From Helianthus annuus (taxonomy: Eukaryota > Streptophyta > Magnoliopsida > Asterales > Asteraceae): DNA of 64,000 bases. A program made the position numbers and the translations under genes. A model generated the notes under the pieces. It saw nothing but the letters and a program-made list of their open reading frames with translations, ran no database searches and had not been told where the DNA came from. Numbering within the stretch: the stretch's first letter is position 1; the number at the start of each line of letters is the position of its first letter. The stretch is taken from the NCBI RefSeq assembly GCF_002127325.2, contig NC_035444.2, positions 33,992,904 through 34,056,903 of the forward strand, read 5' to 3'. This document shows, piece after piece, positions 21,470 to 32,370 of the stretch.

Positions 21470-23166
21470 TGATGTGTGTAAAATACAACATATAAATTAC
21501 ATCAAATAAGGCATAAAACTAACCCTTTTTAAGTACTAATGTTGGAAAAAGAGTGTTTTTGTCTTCCTTTTGTATTTTCAGGATGAAATGAGCTCAAATT
21601 CACTAAAGAAGCAAAAAAGACAGCTAATTCTAACATAAATACAAGAAAAGGAATGAAAGTAGACTGCCCGAACCCTCAACGGCATCCTCCCAAGCGAAGA
21701 AGAGAAAACAGAAGCCTGAACACGCCCCGTGCTCAGCCAGCACGGGGCCGTGCCCAAGAAGCAGCAGAAAAGACAAACCTGTAGAAGCTTCTATTGCCCA
21801 CCACGGGGCCGTGTCCAGTGAACACGGGGGCGTGGCGAAAGTACAGCAGGCGCATTAATTGTAATTGCGAATTACAATTAATGAAGAGAGAGAGTGTCAG
21901 ACGGGCACGGGGGCGTGTCCAGCGGACACGGGGCCGTGCCCAGCCTTCTGTTCAGCCTATAAATAGGAGTGCTTGGTTTCATTCCAACTCATCCCTTGGC
22001 ACACCACCTCTCTCACACTTCATCCACCACCCACCACCACCATAACACCATCATCCACCACCATCATCCATTGTCCATCATAGAGTGTGTGAGTCGTCTC
22101 GGGATCCAAGATTGATCGTAAGAGTTCTTGACAATCAAGGCCATGTTTGCCTAAGTCTCTTACATCACTTGGTGAAGACAAGTGTTTAGTATAATACTTT
22201 TTATTTTTAATCTTTTGCACTTTTTATTTGGTTTTGTATTAATGACTTTAATAACTAGTTACTTATGTTGAAGGTGATCTTTCCTTATCGTTTGTCCGTG
22301 GTGTCTTGGCATTATTTTACTGTCTATATAAAATAAAAGATTTTCACCATTCATATTTCCACGGTCTATATGGAGGTATGTTGGCTACCTGGTCGGGGGT
22401 TAAGGGAACGGTTTGGTAAGGGTCTTGCCCTTGTTCAGCGTTTAGAGGTCCTGCAAGGGACCTGGGTCAAATTTAGTAGGATCTCCTTCAATGCCCATAG
22501 GTATTGGATGGCGGGGATCCAAACTCTTTGACCCCCTCATAAGTTAACTACTATTAATACTATAACCCGGCTATTTAGGACTGTATCCCTGCTAACTCAG
22601 ACTACTTAGTCGAGGGTAACGTCACCGCCAAAAGCGGGGCCTACCATAATTTGCATTAATAACTTAATTCATTATCTTCCAATAATCCAACCCTTTAGGA
22701 TTGTATCCTTGCTGACTCAAACTACTGGGTTGAGGGTAACGTCGCCTTCAAAAGAGGGGCCTACTACAATAACTAAGATAATCTCTTAAACAAGTGCAAA
22801 AGTGCGAAAATAATCAAAGGTTATACTAATACACGAGTCGGATCCAAGTGATTCATCTTGTCTATCTGTTTTTATTTTATTTTTATTTTTCAGCATTTAG
22901 TTAGTTTTTATTTTCTTAGTTTAAAAACATTTTTTTAACTTTTTGATTTGATTAGACGTTGAGGATAAACCGGTACTAAAAGCTCTTGTGTCCTTGGACG
23001 ACCTCGGTATCTTACCAACACTATACTACGTCCACGATGGGTGCACTTGCCCATATGTGTGTTTAGTGTTAGTGAATATCGTGTTTTATAAATTTAAAAC
23101 TTGGCTAAAGGTGTAAAAAAGGGGCTTAATTATATTCTAAAAATATATTACACTACACACGCATCA
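21470..23166 (+). mobile_element. LTR3 of the Athila-like array
   Basis: A 1697-bp LTR with one extra A near 21617. It keeps the conserved palindrome (21853-21883) and TATA box (21958-21965). It is shared between unit 2 and unit 3. Confidence 0.92.
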
Positions 23167-23172
23167 AGTTTT

Positions 23173-23189
23173 TGGCGCCGTTGCCGGGG
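23173..23189 (+). other. Primer binding site (tRNA-Asp), unit 3
   Basis: TGGCGCCGTTGCCGGGG lies 6 nt after LTR3. Confidence 0.85.
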
Positions 23190-23567
23190 ACACAAGGATT
23201 TTAAGAAAGTTAGGAATCAACGGCCTAATCATATTTTTATTTTTCTTTTTAAGTTTTTTAGGATTTTCTTAGTTTTTCAGCTTCTGCAAAGCTCAGCACG
23301 GGCCGTGCCTGGTCGGACACGGGCCGTGCCCAGCATCGTTACTGGCAGTTTTTAGTTTTCCAAGTTACAGAAGGCTGACCACGGGGCCGTGTCGGTGCAA
23401 CACGGGGCCGTGTCCAACTTCCAGTAACTGGGATCTGGAAAACAATCACTGTAACTCCGACCACGGGCCGTGTTCGCTGAACACGGGGCCGTGGTGAACT
23501 TTCTGACCAGCATTCTTTTCTGTTTTTATTGCAGGACTTGGAACCAGACGCCAATCTTACATAGTGT
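23190..23567 (+). other. Untranslated leader of unit 3
   Basis: Full-length leader with the same six CACGGG(G)CCGTG motifs as unit 2. No coding is seen before the ATG at 23568. Confidence 0.65.
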
Positions 23568-24207
23568 ATGAGCTCCAGTTCTAATAGGGATATAAAAGAA
23601 CCTCTAGAAGAACCCGAACGCTTTCTCAGAAAAAGACTAAAAGCTAAAAACCAAGAGAAAGTTTCGGGTGATCTACCTCCAATGGCGGACCAACGTACCC
23701 TCATGGATTACCTACGACCCACCGTAGGTAACCTAGGCGCTGCTATCAATGCACCGAATGTCGAAGCAAATAACTTCGAACTTCGACCGCACTTGATACA
23801 AATGCTCCAAAACTCCGCAACTTTCCATGGGCTTGCGGACGAGGATCCCCATCTACATATTACTAATTTCTTAGAAATATGTGATACCTTTCGGATCAAT
23901 GGAGCATCAAATGACGCCATCCGCCTCCGAATGTTTCCTTTCTCATTAAAAGACCGAGCGAAAGCTTGGCTCAACGCCCTCCCAGCTGGATCGGTAAACA
24001 CCTGGGATGAACTAGCCCAAAAATTTCTATATAAGTATTTCCCTCCCGCTAAAACGGCTAAATTAATGACTGAAATTAATACATATTCACAAGAGGACGG
24101 GGAATCCTTATATGAAACTTGGGAAAGGTTCAAGGAGTTATTACGCAAGTGTCCACATCACGGCCTTGCGATATGGCAACAAGTATCCACTTTCTATAAT
24201 GGATTGT
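23568..24207 (+). pseudogene. Athila-like gag-protease, unit 3, 5' part
   Basis: The first 213 codons match unit 2 from MSSSSNRD to STFYNGL. The frame then runs into the copia1 LTR at 24208 and stops within a few bases. The 5-bp sequence ATTGT (24203-24207) is repeated at 40760-40764, where the gag frame resumes. Apart from the insertion I see no other lesion in this part. Confidence 0.88.
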
Positions 24208-24863
24208 TGTAGGATCGATCTCCGACCTAAATGAGTCGTTAGGAAGAGCTCAAATCCGTTTCAGCGGCGGAAACAAAGAAACGGACGTATACACAGCTTG
24301 TATCACACTTTAATCCTCTTGTATATTAATATTACAGCGTTTACAGTAAGAGGAAATACCGGCAGCACTTCGGTATCGGTTCTGAACAACAGTTACAAAT
24401 GAAATGAACAAGTATCCTATTTATACTATCTATGAACCGCTCATAATGCATTGACATAAAGGCGGTCCATGAATATTACCCTATGAGCGATTCCAACAGT
24501 TACCGAAAAAGCGGCTCCACTAGTTGTCTTAAAAGCGAACTGACATCATTATAACCTCAATCTTTTTTGTCATCTTGTGAGTTTACATTTCATTGGCCTT
24601 CATTTTGGTGGATTCTCATAGGATATCTCAAACGGCCATGCATGCATAACCACCATGTCTTGTGATTGGACCTTTTTGTATTTTGTCTTTTGTGGACATG
24701 CAAGTTATGATCTAAAATATAAACGGCCAATATCAATTTGTTGATTCATGACATCACTTGTGATGTCACTTGGTGATGTCACTCGTGATGTCATGCCCCG
24801 ATCGGATCCGCACCGTGACTGAGACTCGACATGAGACGAAGACGACAGATGACTGCACCAACA
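24208..24863 (-). mobile_element. copia1 3' LTR
   Basis: 656 bp. On the minus strand it starts TGTTGGTGCAGTC and ends GATCGATCCTACA. A TATAAATA box lies on the minus strand at 24418-24425. Its GCGGTTC/GAACCGC motifs also occur in the leader. Tandem GTGATGTCAC units lie near 24755-24790. Confidence 0.88.
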
Positions 24864-26761
24864 GACTCCCCCTCAGATGTTGACGAGTCTTAAGTGTCGA
24901 GTCTTCAACGACTTCAGTCTTTATCAGTCTTTGGGCTTCTCTCTCTCTATCTTCAGACTCCCCCTCTCGATTTGCTGGCATTCCTTTGATTTTCAGCAAC
25001 ATCTTCAGGATCGACGTCTGGCTTTCCTGCATAAACTCTACCTCAGAGTAAATTTCTTTCACATATATTTCAAACATATGAACTTACACCAATTCACACT
25101 CTCTATCAAAACAAACACAGATTGTGATGAACCACTTGAAAATGTTAGATTATGAAAACAAAATTTCACACAAACACTCCCCCTCAAGTATTGCTCATCA
25201 TGTTTAGCACTCGGAATTTTGAAAATCAGCTATTCAACATCAGTTGTCGAAAATCTTTTTGAATTTTCAAAAATTTATACTAAAACACACCAAAAATCTT
25301 TTTGTATTTTGAAATAAAGAAACTAAAATGCAGAAATAAACTATTTACAAACAATATTTTTTGTGAGCTCGTGCAAGAGGATCATAACAGTTTTGAGACA
25401 AATCACTAACACCGTTAAGCTTTAAACATATTCAGTTATAAACAATTTACCTAGATTGTCAGTATGTTTGTCCACTTAAATCTTCACACAAATTTCAATC
25501 GATTCGAGATACGATATTAATGTTTTAGAGACTTAAACTTAATTGTGTATCACTCCACTTGAATATACTCCCGTATCCAGATCCCAAATATTCAGTCTTA
25601 CAGGTGAGTATACCACAGATGATATCTGAAAAGGGGTTAAATGCGAAACCGTGAGAGCTCAGGTCAGAACTTCCGTTCAGCAGAGAGATGACGGCTCGAC
25701 TTTTGGTGGGTCCCCTTTAGAGGATCTTTTTGCATTTCAACAGCAGCGACTATCAATTTTATTGTTTCATCAGCATGCTGAGGGCGGCGCTTTTTCAAGC
25801 ATTTGCAGAAAGTATTATCCGGGGACTAGGTCAGTACTTCCATACAACAGAAGTCCCGGGATAATACCCCAGATATCACTGAGTATAAAGACCTAGTATC
25901 TCAGAATACGGGACCTTTCAAACAAGATTTCGGGGGTTACCCATATATCCAAGAATAGTTACCCACGAATTAAGTAAGTTTGATTTAGGTTTATATCTCG
26001 TTTCAATCTACTAAATGTGCGAAAATCTACTGACACATCCGCAGTAAGATCGTTTATCACATTTAAACTTTCCAATTCTTTAGCGTGTTGTGATAGTCCA
26101 CTGATGTACTATCATTTCCTCTTTTATGCAACAAAAACTCATTTTTGATTTTATCATGTTTTTGACTTTTTCAAATTTTCTGATGTTTTTGGAATTTCTA
26201 AAAACTAAACTCTTACTCCCCCTAAAATTCAAATACATCTAAAGAAAATTGAAAACAAACTGTACAGAATATGACAACTGATATCAAAACACTTCAATTC
26301 TCCATTCATTTGGCGTAAACAATCAGAACTCCCCCTCACAACAAACTATTTTCCCATAATGATTTCAAAACACTTAAGTTTGTTTTAATCAGAATGGTTT
26401 TTCCGGAAAATAAGTTTAGTTGTTTTTATCTTTTGTAAAATGGGGTTCAAATCATCACTTTGTTTACCAAATTCTTGAATGATAATTAAATCAAGTCCAA
26501 TTTAATGACCCTGATTTAACCACTTGTAAGATCTACACCAATTACTACCATACAACCACTTGTAAGTGTAGCAATTCAATCTCTTCAAACCTGTTTTTCA
26601 ACCAATTACCATCTTTAGGTTGAATTCTCAAGATGCCGATTCCTACTCCTCGCTTACAAACCTGGGAGTTCCGGCAAGTCCTTCAACTTCACAAACAAAT
26701 TTAGAAAGATGCCGATTCATGATCCGCAATACCATCTTGGGATCTCCGGCAAGTCAGGATT
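24864..26761 (-). other. copia1 3' non-coding region and polypurine tracts
   Basis: 1.9 kb without coding lies between the gag stop and the 3' LTR. The minus strand carries five GGGGGAGT-type purine runs (plus-strand ACTCCCCCT at 24865, 24957, 25176, 26215 and 26328). Only the first adjoins the LTR and acts as the expected plus-strand primer. Several blocks match the corresponding region of copia2, such as GATAGTACATCAGTGG and TTTAGGGGGAGTAA. The frames seen here on either strand lack any recognisable domain. Confidence 0.75.
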
Positions 26762-29700
26762 TTATTCTTGGAAAAATATATCCACCCAAGCCTGACCATC
26801 CTTGGGTGTAACCTCATCATTTTCATCCCTCTTTTCAACCGACTTGTAAACCCATCCTTTGGAAGCATAAAACTCCTGAATGCTTTGGGCCTTACCACTG
26901 GCCATTCTTCCAAAGATGCGTTTCACATTGTCGTTGAAAGTTTTTCCAACATCAATTTTCTTCTTGTCTGAATAAAATTGATTTGGAACATCAACTTTTC
27001 CGATTTTAGATTTGTAATTGTTAGCATGTAGTGGCGGAAAATTCACATCGTCCACTTTCGGAGTTTTCTTTACAACCTTTCTTTCAACACATGGCTCCTC
27101 TGATTTTATGGAATCAGATTCATCACCAGAACTGTTACCTGAACCTTTCACAACCCATTTCTGATTTGATTCTTTGGCTATGCGTTTGGAAGCACTCTTT
27201 GAAGATTCTCCTTTTTCATAAGTTGAATTCTCAAAGCCTGTAAACTTCCGGGTTGATAGTTCAGTCGTTTCAACAACTTTTTCTTTCATTTTTCTTGAGA
27301 TTTCCTGTTTTGGTCTGAATGTCTTCGGACAATCTTTCGCAAGATGACCAACAGCTTTACACTGAAAACAGGATCTCTTTTCAACCTTCTTCAGAACTTC
27401 GGTCTTCTTTGGTTCTTCTTGCTTCTTGGCAAGGAATTCCTGATTTGTCTGATTTCTGAATAATTTTTCTTTTTCAGCTTCCGAAGTTTTCCCTGAAACA
27501 AACACATTTTTTTGTTTATAAAATTTTTCATTTTTATAGTTTTTCGGTGGAATAAAACCAAGACCTTTCTTTTTGTAATTACGATCATGGTTTGGTTTCT
27601 TTTGGAAACTATAACCACAATTGTAACCCATTTTCTTGTTGATTCTTTGTTGATCTCTTGAAGTGTATTGTTTAGGTTTTCCATTAAGATTAAAATCTTT
27701 TATTTCAGAAATATTAATTTCTGTGATTTTGAAAACCTTTTGAATCATTTCAATTCTGACACTTCTTATTGGAAAGCTTTCATCTGAATATAATTTGTCA
27801 GAACCTTTCAAAGTATATGCCACTTTGACCGATTCATCATTCAAATTAGATTTCGAAAATAAAAACTCTTTATCATAAACCCGTTTGTCCTTTTTGACTG
27901 TTTGCTTTGACGCATTGGACCCAGACTTTGACTCGGGTTTTGACTTCGTTTTTGATTCCTCATTGTCATCTGTGTCTAACACCTGATCGACCATACTTTT
28001 TATCAACTTTGACTCATGATCAGTGTCTGATGACGTATATGTGACATCAATACTTTCTGGTAAGTTATCCGACAACCCAGACTCCCATTTCAAATTGATT
28101 GCTTGATTGACTCTTTCTGAATTTGGATTTCGAGGTGAATATCCATTTTCTACTGGGGGCGGACATCTGTTGTAAGATACACTCGATTTCTTACCAGAAG
28201 TCTTCAATTTTTCTTCATCTTTTGTCACAGATTTTTCTTCTTCAAATATCTTCACTTCTTCAAACGTCTTCAAATCTTTCATCACTGGATAAATCCTGTC
28301 AACAACAAAAGTAGAACATGAGTAACTGTCTAGTAATTTCTTAACTTTTTCAGTTTCTATCTTTTGTGTTGCCAACTCAAGCTCGAGATCTGCACATTTC
28401 TTTATGTTATAGTTCGCTGTATCAAGCTGTCTCAGATATGCTATCTTCAAAGTATTCATAGCTTCAGCTTGTTCACCACCAGAATCTGTGTATTTGTTGA
28501 TCTCTCTGTTCATAGTATCATATGATTCTTTCAGCTTGTGAATATTGTGCAACAACTCATTGTTCTGTTTAATCAGCGAATCACAGTTCATGCACTTTTC
28601 TTGGACCATGACCGGTTCAGCATCCACTTTAATCTCAAATTCAGGAACTTCTTTCACTGTCCTGCCTGAATTTAAAAAGTGAGCTCTTCTCAATTTTTCA
28701 GCTTTTGCTTCTTCCTTCAATCTCTCTTCCTCTTCAGCCTCCTCTTGAATCTTTCTTCGTCTCTCTTCAGCAGCTTCCATGACTTTTCTGCATCTTTCTG
28801 CACATTTTAAATCATAAGCATTAGCAAAGAAAGCATGAGAAGTATTTTTGGCCATAAAGTCTTGATCTGTACAGAAATCATTCCAAGTAAATCCTTCAGC
28901 CAACTTCTCATCATTTTGTTCAGCTACACACACTTTGCTTTCTTTCGGAAGATATTTTTCCCAGGTAAAATTATCATATTTTCCCTGACTAACAACACAT
29001 GCCTTTTTATCAACCACGTCTCTTCCATGAGCTGTTTGTGCTTGATGCTGCTGTGCTGGTTGAGTGATTTGATGATAGATGGCCTTCTTGTGATAATCAT
29101 TGTTTCCGAAAGGATTCTGGGCACCGGTAGCTTCACGGTTTTTGCATTCCCTCTTGAAATGCCCCTTCTCCCTGCAACGAAAACATGTAACTTTAGATTT
29201 ATCAAAACCTAAAGTTGAAACGTTTGCATCACGAAAATCATCACGGCCAGTAATTTGTTTGAACTTTTCAGCGCGTCTCATCACACTCGCCATACACCAT
29301 TTTATATCCATCAATTCCATTTCTTCTGCATCAATCTGATCGTAATCCTCTTTCGTAAGCATTGGATTTCCGATCTTTCCTGCAACAAAACAACTATAAG
29401 ATTCTAAAATCATCCCTAACAAAGACATTTGATTCTTAGCAATACCTTCAGTGTAGTCTTGATCATTTTCAAGGCTCAACACTATGTTACACTGAAGTTT
29501 TCTACCATTCTTTGTTACAGAGATGTTAGGATCAAAAGATGAAAATCTTGTGCTGCTGCTTGATCCCTGGGGTGTCGTCTTCTCAGCAGAATCTTTAACG
29601 CTGTAAGCAGTTTCGATCTTAGGAGAGAACTTTGTTGAATCAGTAGCACCATGCTTGTAGTACAGACTGATATCCTGCTCTCCATCGTAGTTCTTCATCC

Positions 29701-30400
29701 TAGCGATCTTTCTCTGCTCCATCTCTTGAGCTTCCAAATGCTTTATGAAGTCCCCGAGTTTCATCTTTTTGTATTCCACTTTATTAGACTTCAGCATCAT
29801 CAAGAATGTTCCCCAGATTTCATATGGAAGTGCATCTGCAAGTTTTTCAATTAATTCATCAGTATCTTTCTTAACACCTAACTTTGTCATATTTCTCACC
29901 AAATTACAGTATCGATCAATAATTTGTTTGGTGGTTTCATTTTTTAATCCCCTAAACAAGTCAAATTCTTTCTTCATGAGAGACATTTTGTTCTTTAACA
30001 TGTCATCACTTCCTGTAAACTTTGCTTCCAATTCTGTCCAAATCGAATATGCAGTTCCATCGTGTTGAAGCAAAATCAAGATATCTTCTTTTATCGCTTG
30101 CTGAAGTAGACTGACCATTAATTTCTCATCTCGATACTTCTTTTTCTCATCTGTACTCATCTCTCGAAGTGTTAGTTGCACACTATTTTTAACTGGTTTA
30201 ACATATGGTTCCTCGGTGTGTTCCCACGCATCAAGATGATAAGCTTCTACCCAATTTCCGAATCGTTCCGACCACACATTATAATCATCAATATCCATGA
30301 GTTTCGGTGGTTTTTGAGACATTCTGGTTTCATTTTCAATCAAAGCACTTTGGGTAATCGAGGTCGGAGTAGCAAAAGCGTTATAAAAATCAGAATCCAT
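26762..30400 (-). CDS. copia1 long gag protein with two zinc knuckles
   Basis: A 1212-residue frame from the ATG at 30400 (MDSDFYNAFATPTS). Residues about 30-250 resemble the copia-type gag (UBN2-like) domain: PPKLMDIDDYNVWSERFGNW, W-ELEAKFTGSD, KKEFDLFRGL and DALPYEIWGTF. A CCHC knuckle CFRCREKGHFKREC lies at about 404-417. A charged coiled-coil (RRRKIQEEAEEEERLKEEAK) follows at about 545-580, then a second heptad-like stretch, an acidic Ser-rich region, and a second knuckle, CFQCKAVGHLAKDC, at about 1010-1023. The C-terminus is WVDIFFQE. Gag normally packages element RNA into particles. At 1212 residues it is far longer than the few hundred residues usual for copia gag. No DSG protease or pol motif follows. 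The frame looks intact. Confidence 0.85.
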   Translation of the reverse strand: MDSDFYNAFATPTSITQSALIENETRMSQKPPKLMDIDDYNVWSERFGNWVEAYHLDAWEHTEEPYVKPVKNSVQLTLREMSTDEKKKYRDEKLMVSLLQQAIKEDILILLQHDGTAYSIWTELEAKFTGSDDMLKNKMSLMKKEFDLFRGLKNETTKQIIDRYCNLVRNMTKLGVKKDTDELIEKLADALPYEIWGTFLMMLKSNKVEYKKMKLGDFIKHLEAQEMEQRKIARMKNYDGEQDISLYYKHGATDSTKFSPKIETAYSVKDSAEKTTPQGSSSSTRFSSFDPNISVTKNGRKLQCNIVLSLENDQDYTEGIAKNQMSLLGMILESYSCFVAGKIGNPMLTKEDYDQIDAEEMELMDIKWCMASVMRRAEKFKQITGRDDFRDANVSTLGFDKSKVTCFRCREKGHFKRECKNREATGAQNPFGNNDYHKKAIYHQITQPAQQHQAQTAHGRDVVDKKACVVSQGKYDNFTWEKYLPKESKVCVAEQNDEKLAEGFTWNDFCTDQDFMAKNTSHAFFANAYDLKCAERCRKVMEAAEERRRKIQEEAEEEERLKEEAKAEKLRRAHFLNSGRTVKEVPEFEIKVDAEPVMVQEKCMNCDSLIKQNNELLHNIHKLKESYDTMNREINKYTDSGGEQAEAMNTLKIAYLRQLDTANYNIKKCADLELELATQKIETEKVKKLLDSYSCSTFVVDRIYPVMKDLKTFEEVKIFEEEKSVTKDEEKLKTSGKKSSVSYNRCPPPVENGYSPRNPNSERVNQAINLKWESGLSDNLPESIDVTYTSSDTDHESKLIKSMVDQVLDTDDNEESKTKSKPESKSGSNASKQTVKKDKRVYDKEFLFSKSNLNDESVKVAYTLKGSDKLYSDESFPIRSVRIEMIQKVFKITEINISEIKDFNLNGKPKQYTSRDQQRINKKMGYNCGYSFQKKPNHDRNYKKKGLGFIPPKNYKNEKFYKQKNVFVSGKTSEAEKEKLFRNQTNQEFLAKKQEEPKKTEVLKKVEKRSCFQCKAVGHLAKDCPKTFRPKQEISRKMKEKVVETTELSTRKFTGFENSTYEKGESSKSASKRIAKESNQKWVVKGSGNSSGDESDSIKSEEPCVERKVVKKTPKVDDVNFPPLHANNYKSKIGKVDVPNQFYSDKKKIDVGKTFNDNVKRIFGRMASGKAQSIQEFYASKGWVYKSVEKRDENDEVTPKDGQAWVDIFFQE

Positions 30401-31400
30401 TCTTCAAGAATCAGATAATACTTCGAGCAATACAGTAATGCTTCGGGAAAATACCTGAAAGACAAACAAACAACACAATCAGTTTACGGTATTATCAATT
30501 AATAGAAGCGAACTGGTACTCGAACTGATGATCAATTCTGTGCGAATTTGAAGGTTGACAAACTGAGTGAACTAAACGTTGACCAACTGTGCGGACTGAA
30601 TGACACACTGAGCGGACGGCGATGACTCGGATCAAATACAGATGACTTGACACTTTTTCGTACAAACTGACGAACTTTCAAATGAACTGAGCCTTTTGAG
30701 ACTTTTGAATCCCAAACTGTACGAACTTGAACCTCACTTCCAAGCAAACAGAATTCTTTAAACGAACTGGATGATTGGGCCACAAAGGTTTAATGGGGCG
30801 GTGGACTTAATTGTTATTTAATTTGACTGATATATGACACAAACCCACCTATCTGACAACACATTTTAATTGATTATGATAGGGCCCTTAATGTGTAATA
30901 ATCAGACAAACACCATGACCAAGATGATAGGACCGAATTTTTTAAGTGGCCGACAATCAGATCATTAAAGCGAACTAGTCTTATAGGCGGTTCATAAATG
31001 TGTCATAAAAGCGGTCTCAAAAAGCGGTCCTCACTATGCTTTTGGAGCGGTTCAAAGACGTTCCTATGAGCGGTTCATGGCAGTAATTTTCGAGCGATTC
31101 CAGAAGTATTTCGAGCGGTTCCAGATATATAGCACCCGCTTTTAAGGCATGAATTACGGGCTGTTCACGAAGTGATGTCAGCAAACATGGATCGCTTTTA
31201 AAGCAAAAATTCAATTTTAACCAAAATTAAGCCGAATTAAAGTCTGAAACTTTCCAGGCTTTGTTAAAACATGATTCCGCACACAATATGTAAATTTGAA
31301 GCAATTTTGACCGTAAAAAGTTGCGTTTTTCGAAAAAGAAAGGTGTAGAAGCAGAAAATTGATGAGAAACGAGCTGTATATGCGAGATCTCCTCCTCCTT
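30401..31400 (-). other. copia1 untranslated leader
   Basis: About 1 kb lies between primer site and gag ATG. The part at 30960-31160 is dense in GCGGTTC/GAACCGC and GAGCGATTCC units. The part at 30510-30700 has repeated CGAACTGA/AACTGAG phrases. Short open frames are present but none has a recognisable domain. Confidence 0.65.
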
Positions 31401-31413
31401 GGCTCTGATACCA
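31401..31413 (-). other. copia1 primer binding site (initiator tRNA-Met)
   Basis: The minus strand reads TGGTATCAGAGCC two bases downstream of the 5' LTR end, the standard copia primer site complementary to initiator tRNA-Met. Confidence 0.88.
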
Positions 31414-31415
31414 AT

Positions 31416-31726
31416 TGTAGGATCGATCTCCGACCTAAATGAGTCGTTAGGAAGAGCTCAAATCCGTTTCAGCGGCGGAAACAAAGAAACGGACGTATAC
31501 ACAGCTTGTATCACACTTTAATCCTCTTGTATATTAATATTACAGCGTTTACAGTAAGAGGAAATACCGGCAGCACTTCGGTATCGGTTCTGAACAACAG
31601 TTACAAATGAAATGAACAAGTATCCTATTTATACTATCTATGAACCGCTCATAATGCATTGACATAAAGGCGGTCCATGAATATTACCCTATGAGCGATT
31701 CCAACAGTTACCGAAAAAGCGGTTCC
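31416..31726 (-). mobile_element. copia1 5' LTR, proximal part
   Basis: This matches 24208-24518. The LTR is interrupted at 31726 by copia2 and continues at 40416. A minus-strand TATAAATA lies at 31626-31633. GTTCC at 31722-31726 is the left copy of the copia2 target duplication. Confidence 0.88.
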
Positions 31727-32355
31727 TGTTGGTGCACTTGTGTCTGTACTTTGTCTGTATTCGGTCTGTATGTAAACGATGTCCTAAATCAGTCTGTAAG
31801 TTGACCAAGTCAACTATCCTCCTAGTTTGACTTGGACAACATGATGTTGTCTGGATCGAAGGATAGCCTCGAAGGATACAACTGATCCTTCGAGGTGCTC
31901 GAAAGATATGGTTCGACCATGGTTCGACCATTAGGCATCGAAGGATGATCCTTCGATGTCCATGCTGATCTTTCGGACACATTGTCATCGACAGATGATC
32001 CTTCGGACCATCTATCGATCCTTCGACCAAGACCTGCTGTGTATGGGTATAAATACCCATGCAGTGTGTTAGTGTGAGACAGACACACAGACAGAAAGAG
32101 AGAGTATTCTTTGAGAGCATTCTGTCCAAACTCACACACACATCTTAGAGAGTTTATAGAACACTTCTGTAAACATTGAGCTTGTAACCGAACCCTCATT
32201 GCATTAATACAAGTTGTGTTAATCGGTGAACTTGTGTGTTTGTTTCTCTACTTGCTACTAACTCGGTTTGCTTGCTAGCTTGGATTCCGCACTCGCTAGT
32301 AGGTTTGTATAACAAGGTTTAGGTTCGTAATCCTCCGCGAAAAAAGGGACCTACA
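31727..32355 (+). mobile_element. copia2 5' LTR
   Basis: 629 bp, TGTTGGTGCACTT...GGGACCTACA. It contains a series of ATCCTTCGA/TCGAAGGAT and TCGAAAGAT motifs (31855-32035) and a TATA box inside a palindrome at 32043-32060. The transcribed part is rich in ACACACAGACAGA runs. Confidence 0.9.
32043..32060 (+). promoter_or_regulatory. copia2 TATA box within a perfect palindrome
   Basis: ATGGGTATAAATACCCAT has 8-bp arms around AA, with TATAAATA at 32048-32055. An identical copy lies at 40098-40115 in the 3' LTR. It is the likely core promoter. Confidence 0.65.
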
Positions 32356-32357
32356 AG

Positions 32358-32370
32358 TGGTATCAGAGCT
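32358..32370 (+). other. copia2 primer binding site (initiator tRNA-Met)
   Basis: TGGTATCAGAGCT starts two bases after the LTR end and is complementary to the 3' end of initiator tRNA-Met. Confidence 0.88.

Noticed and set aside
31689..32199. Antisense frames of 125-150 codons in copia2 LTRs (repeated at 39516-40254)
   Set aside because: They occur in both LTRs on the strand opposite to transcription and have no domain.
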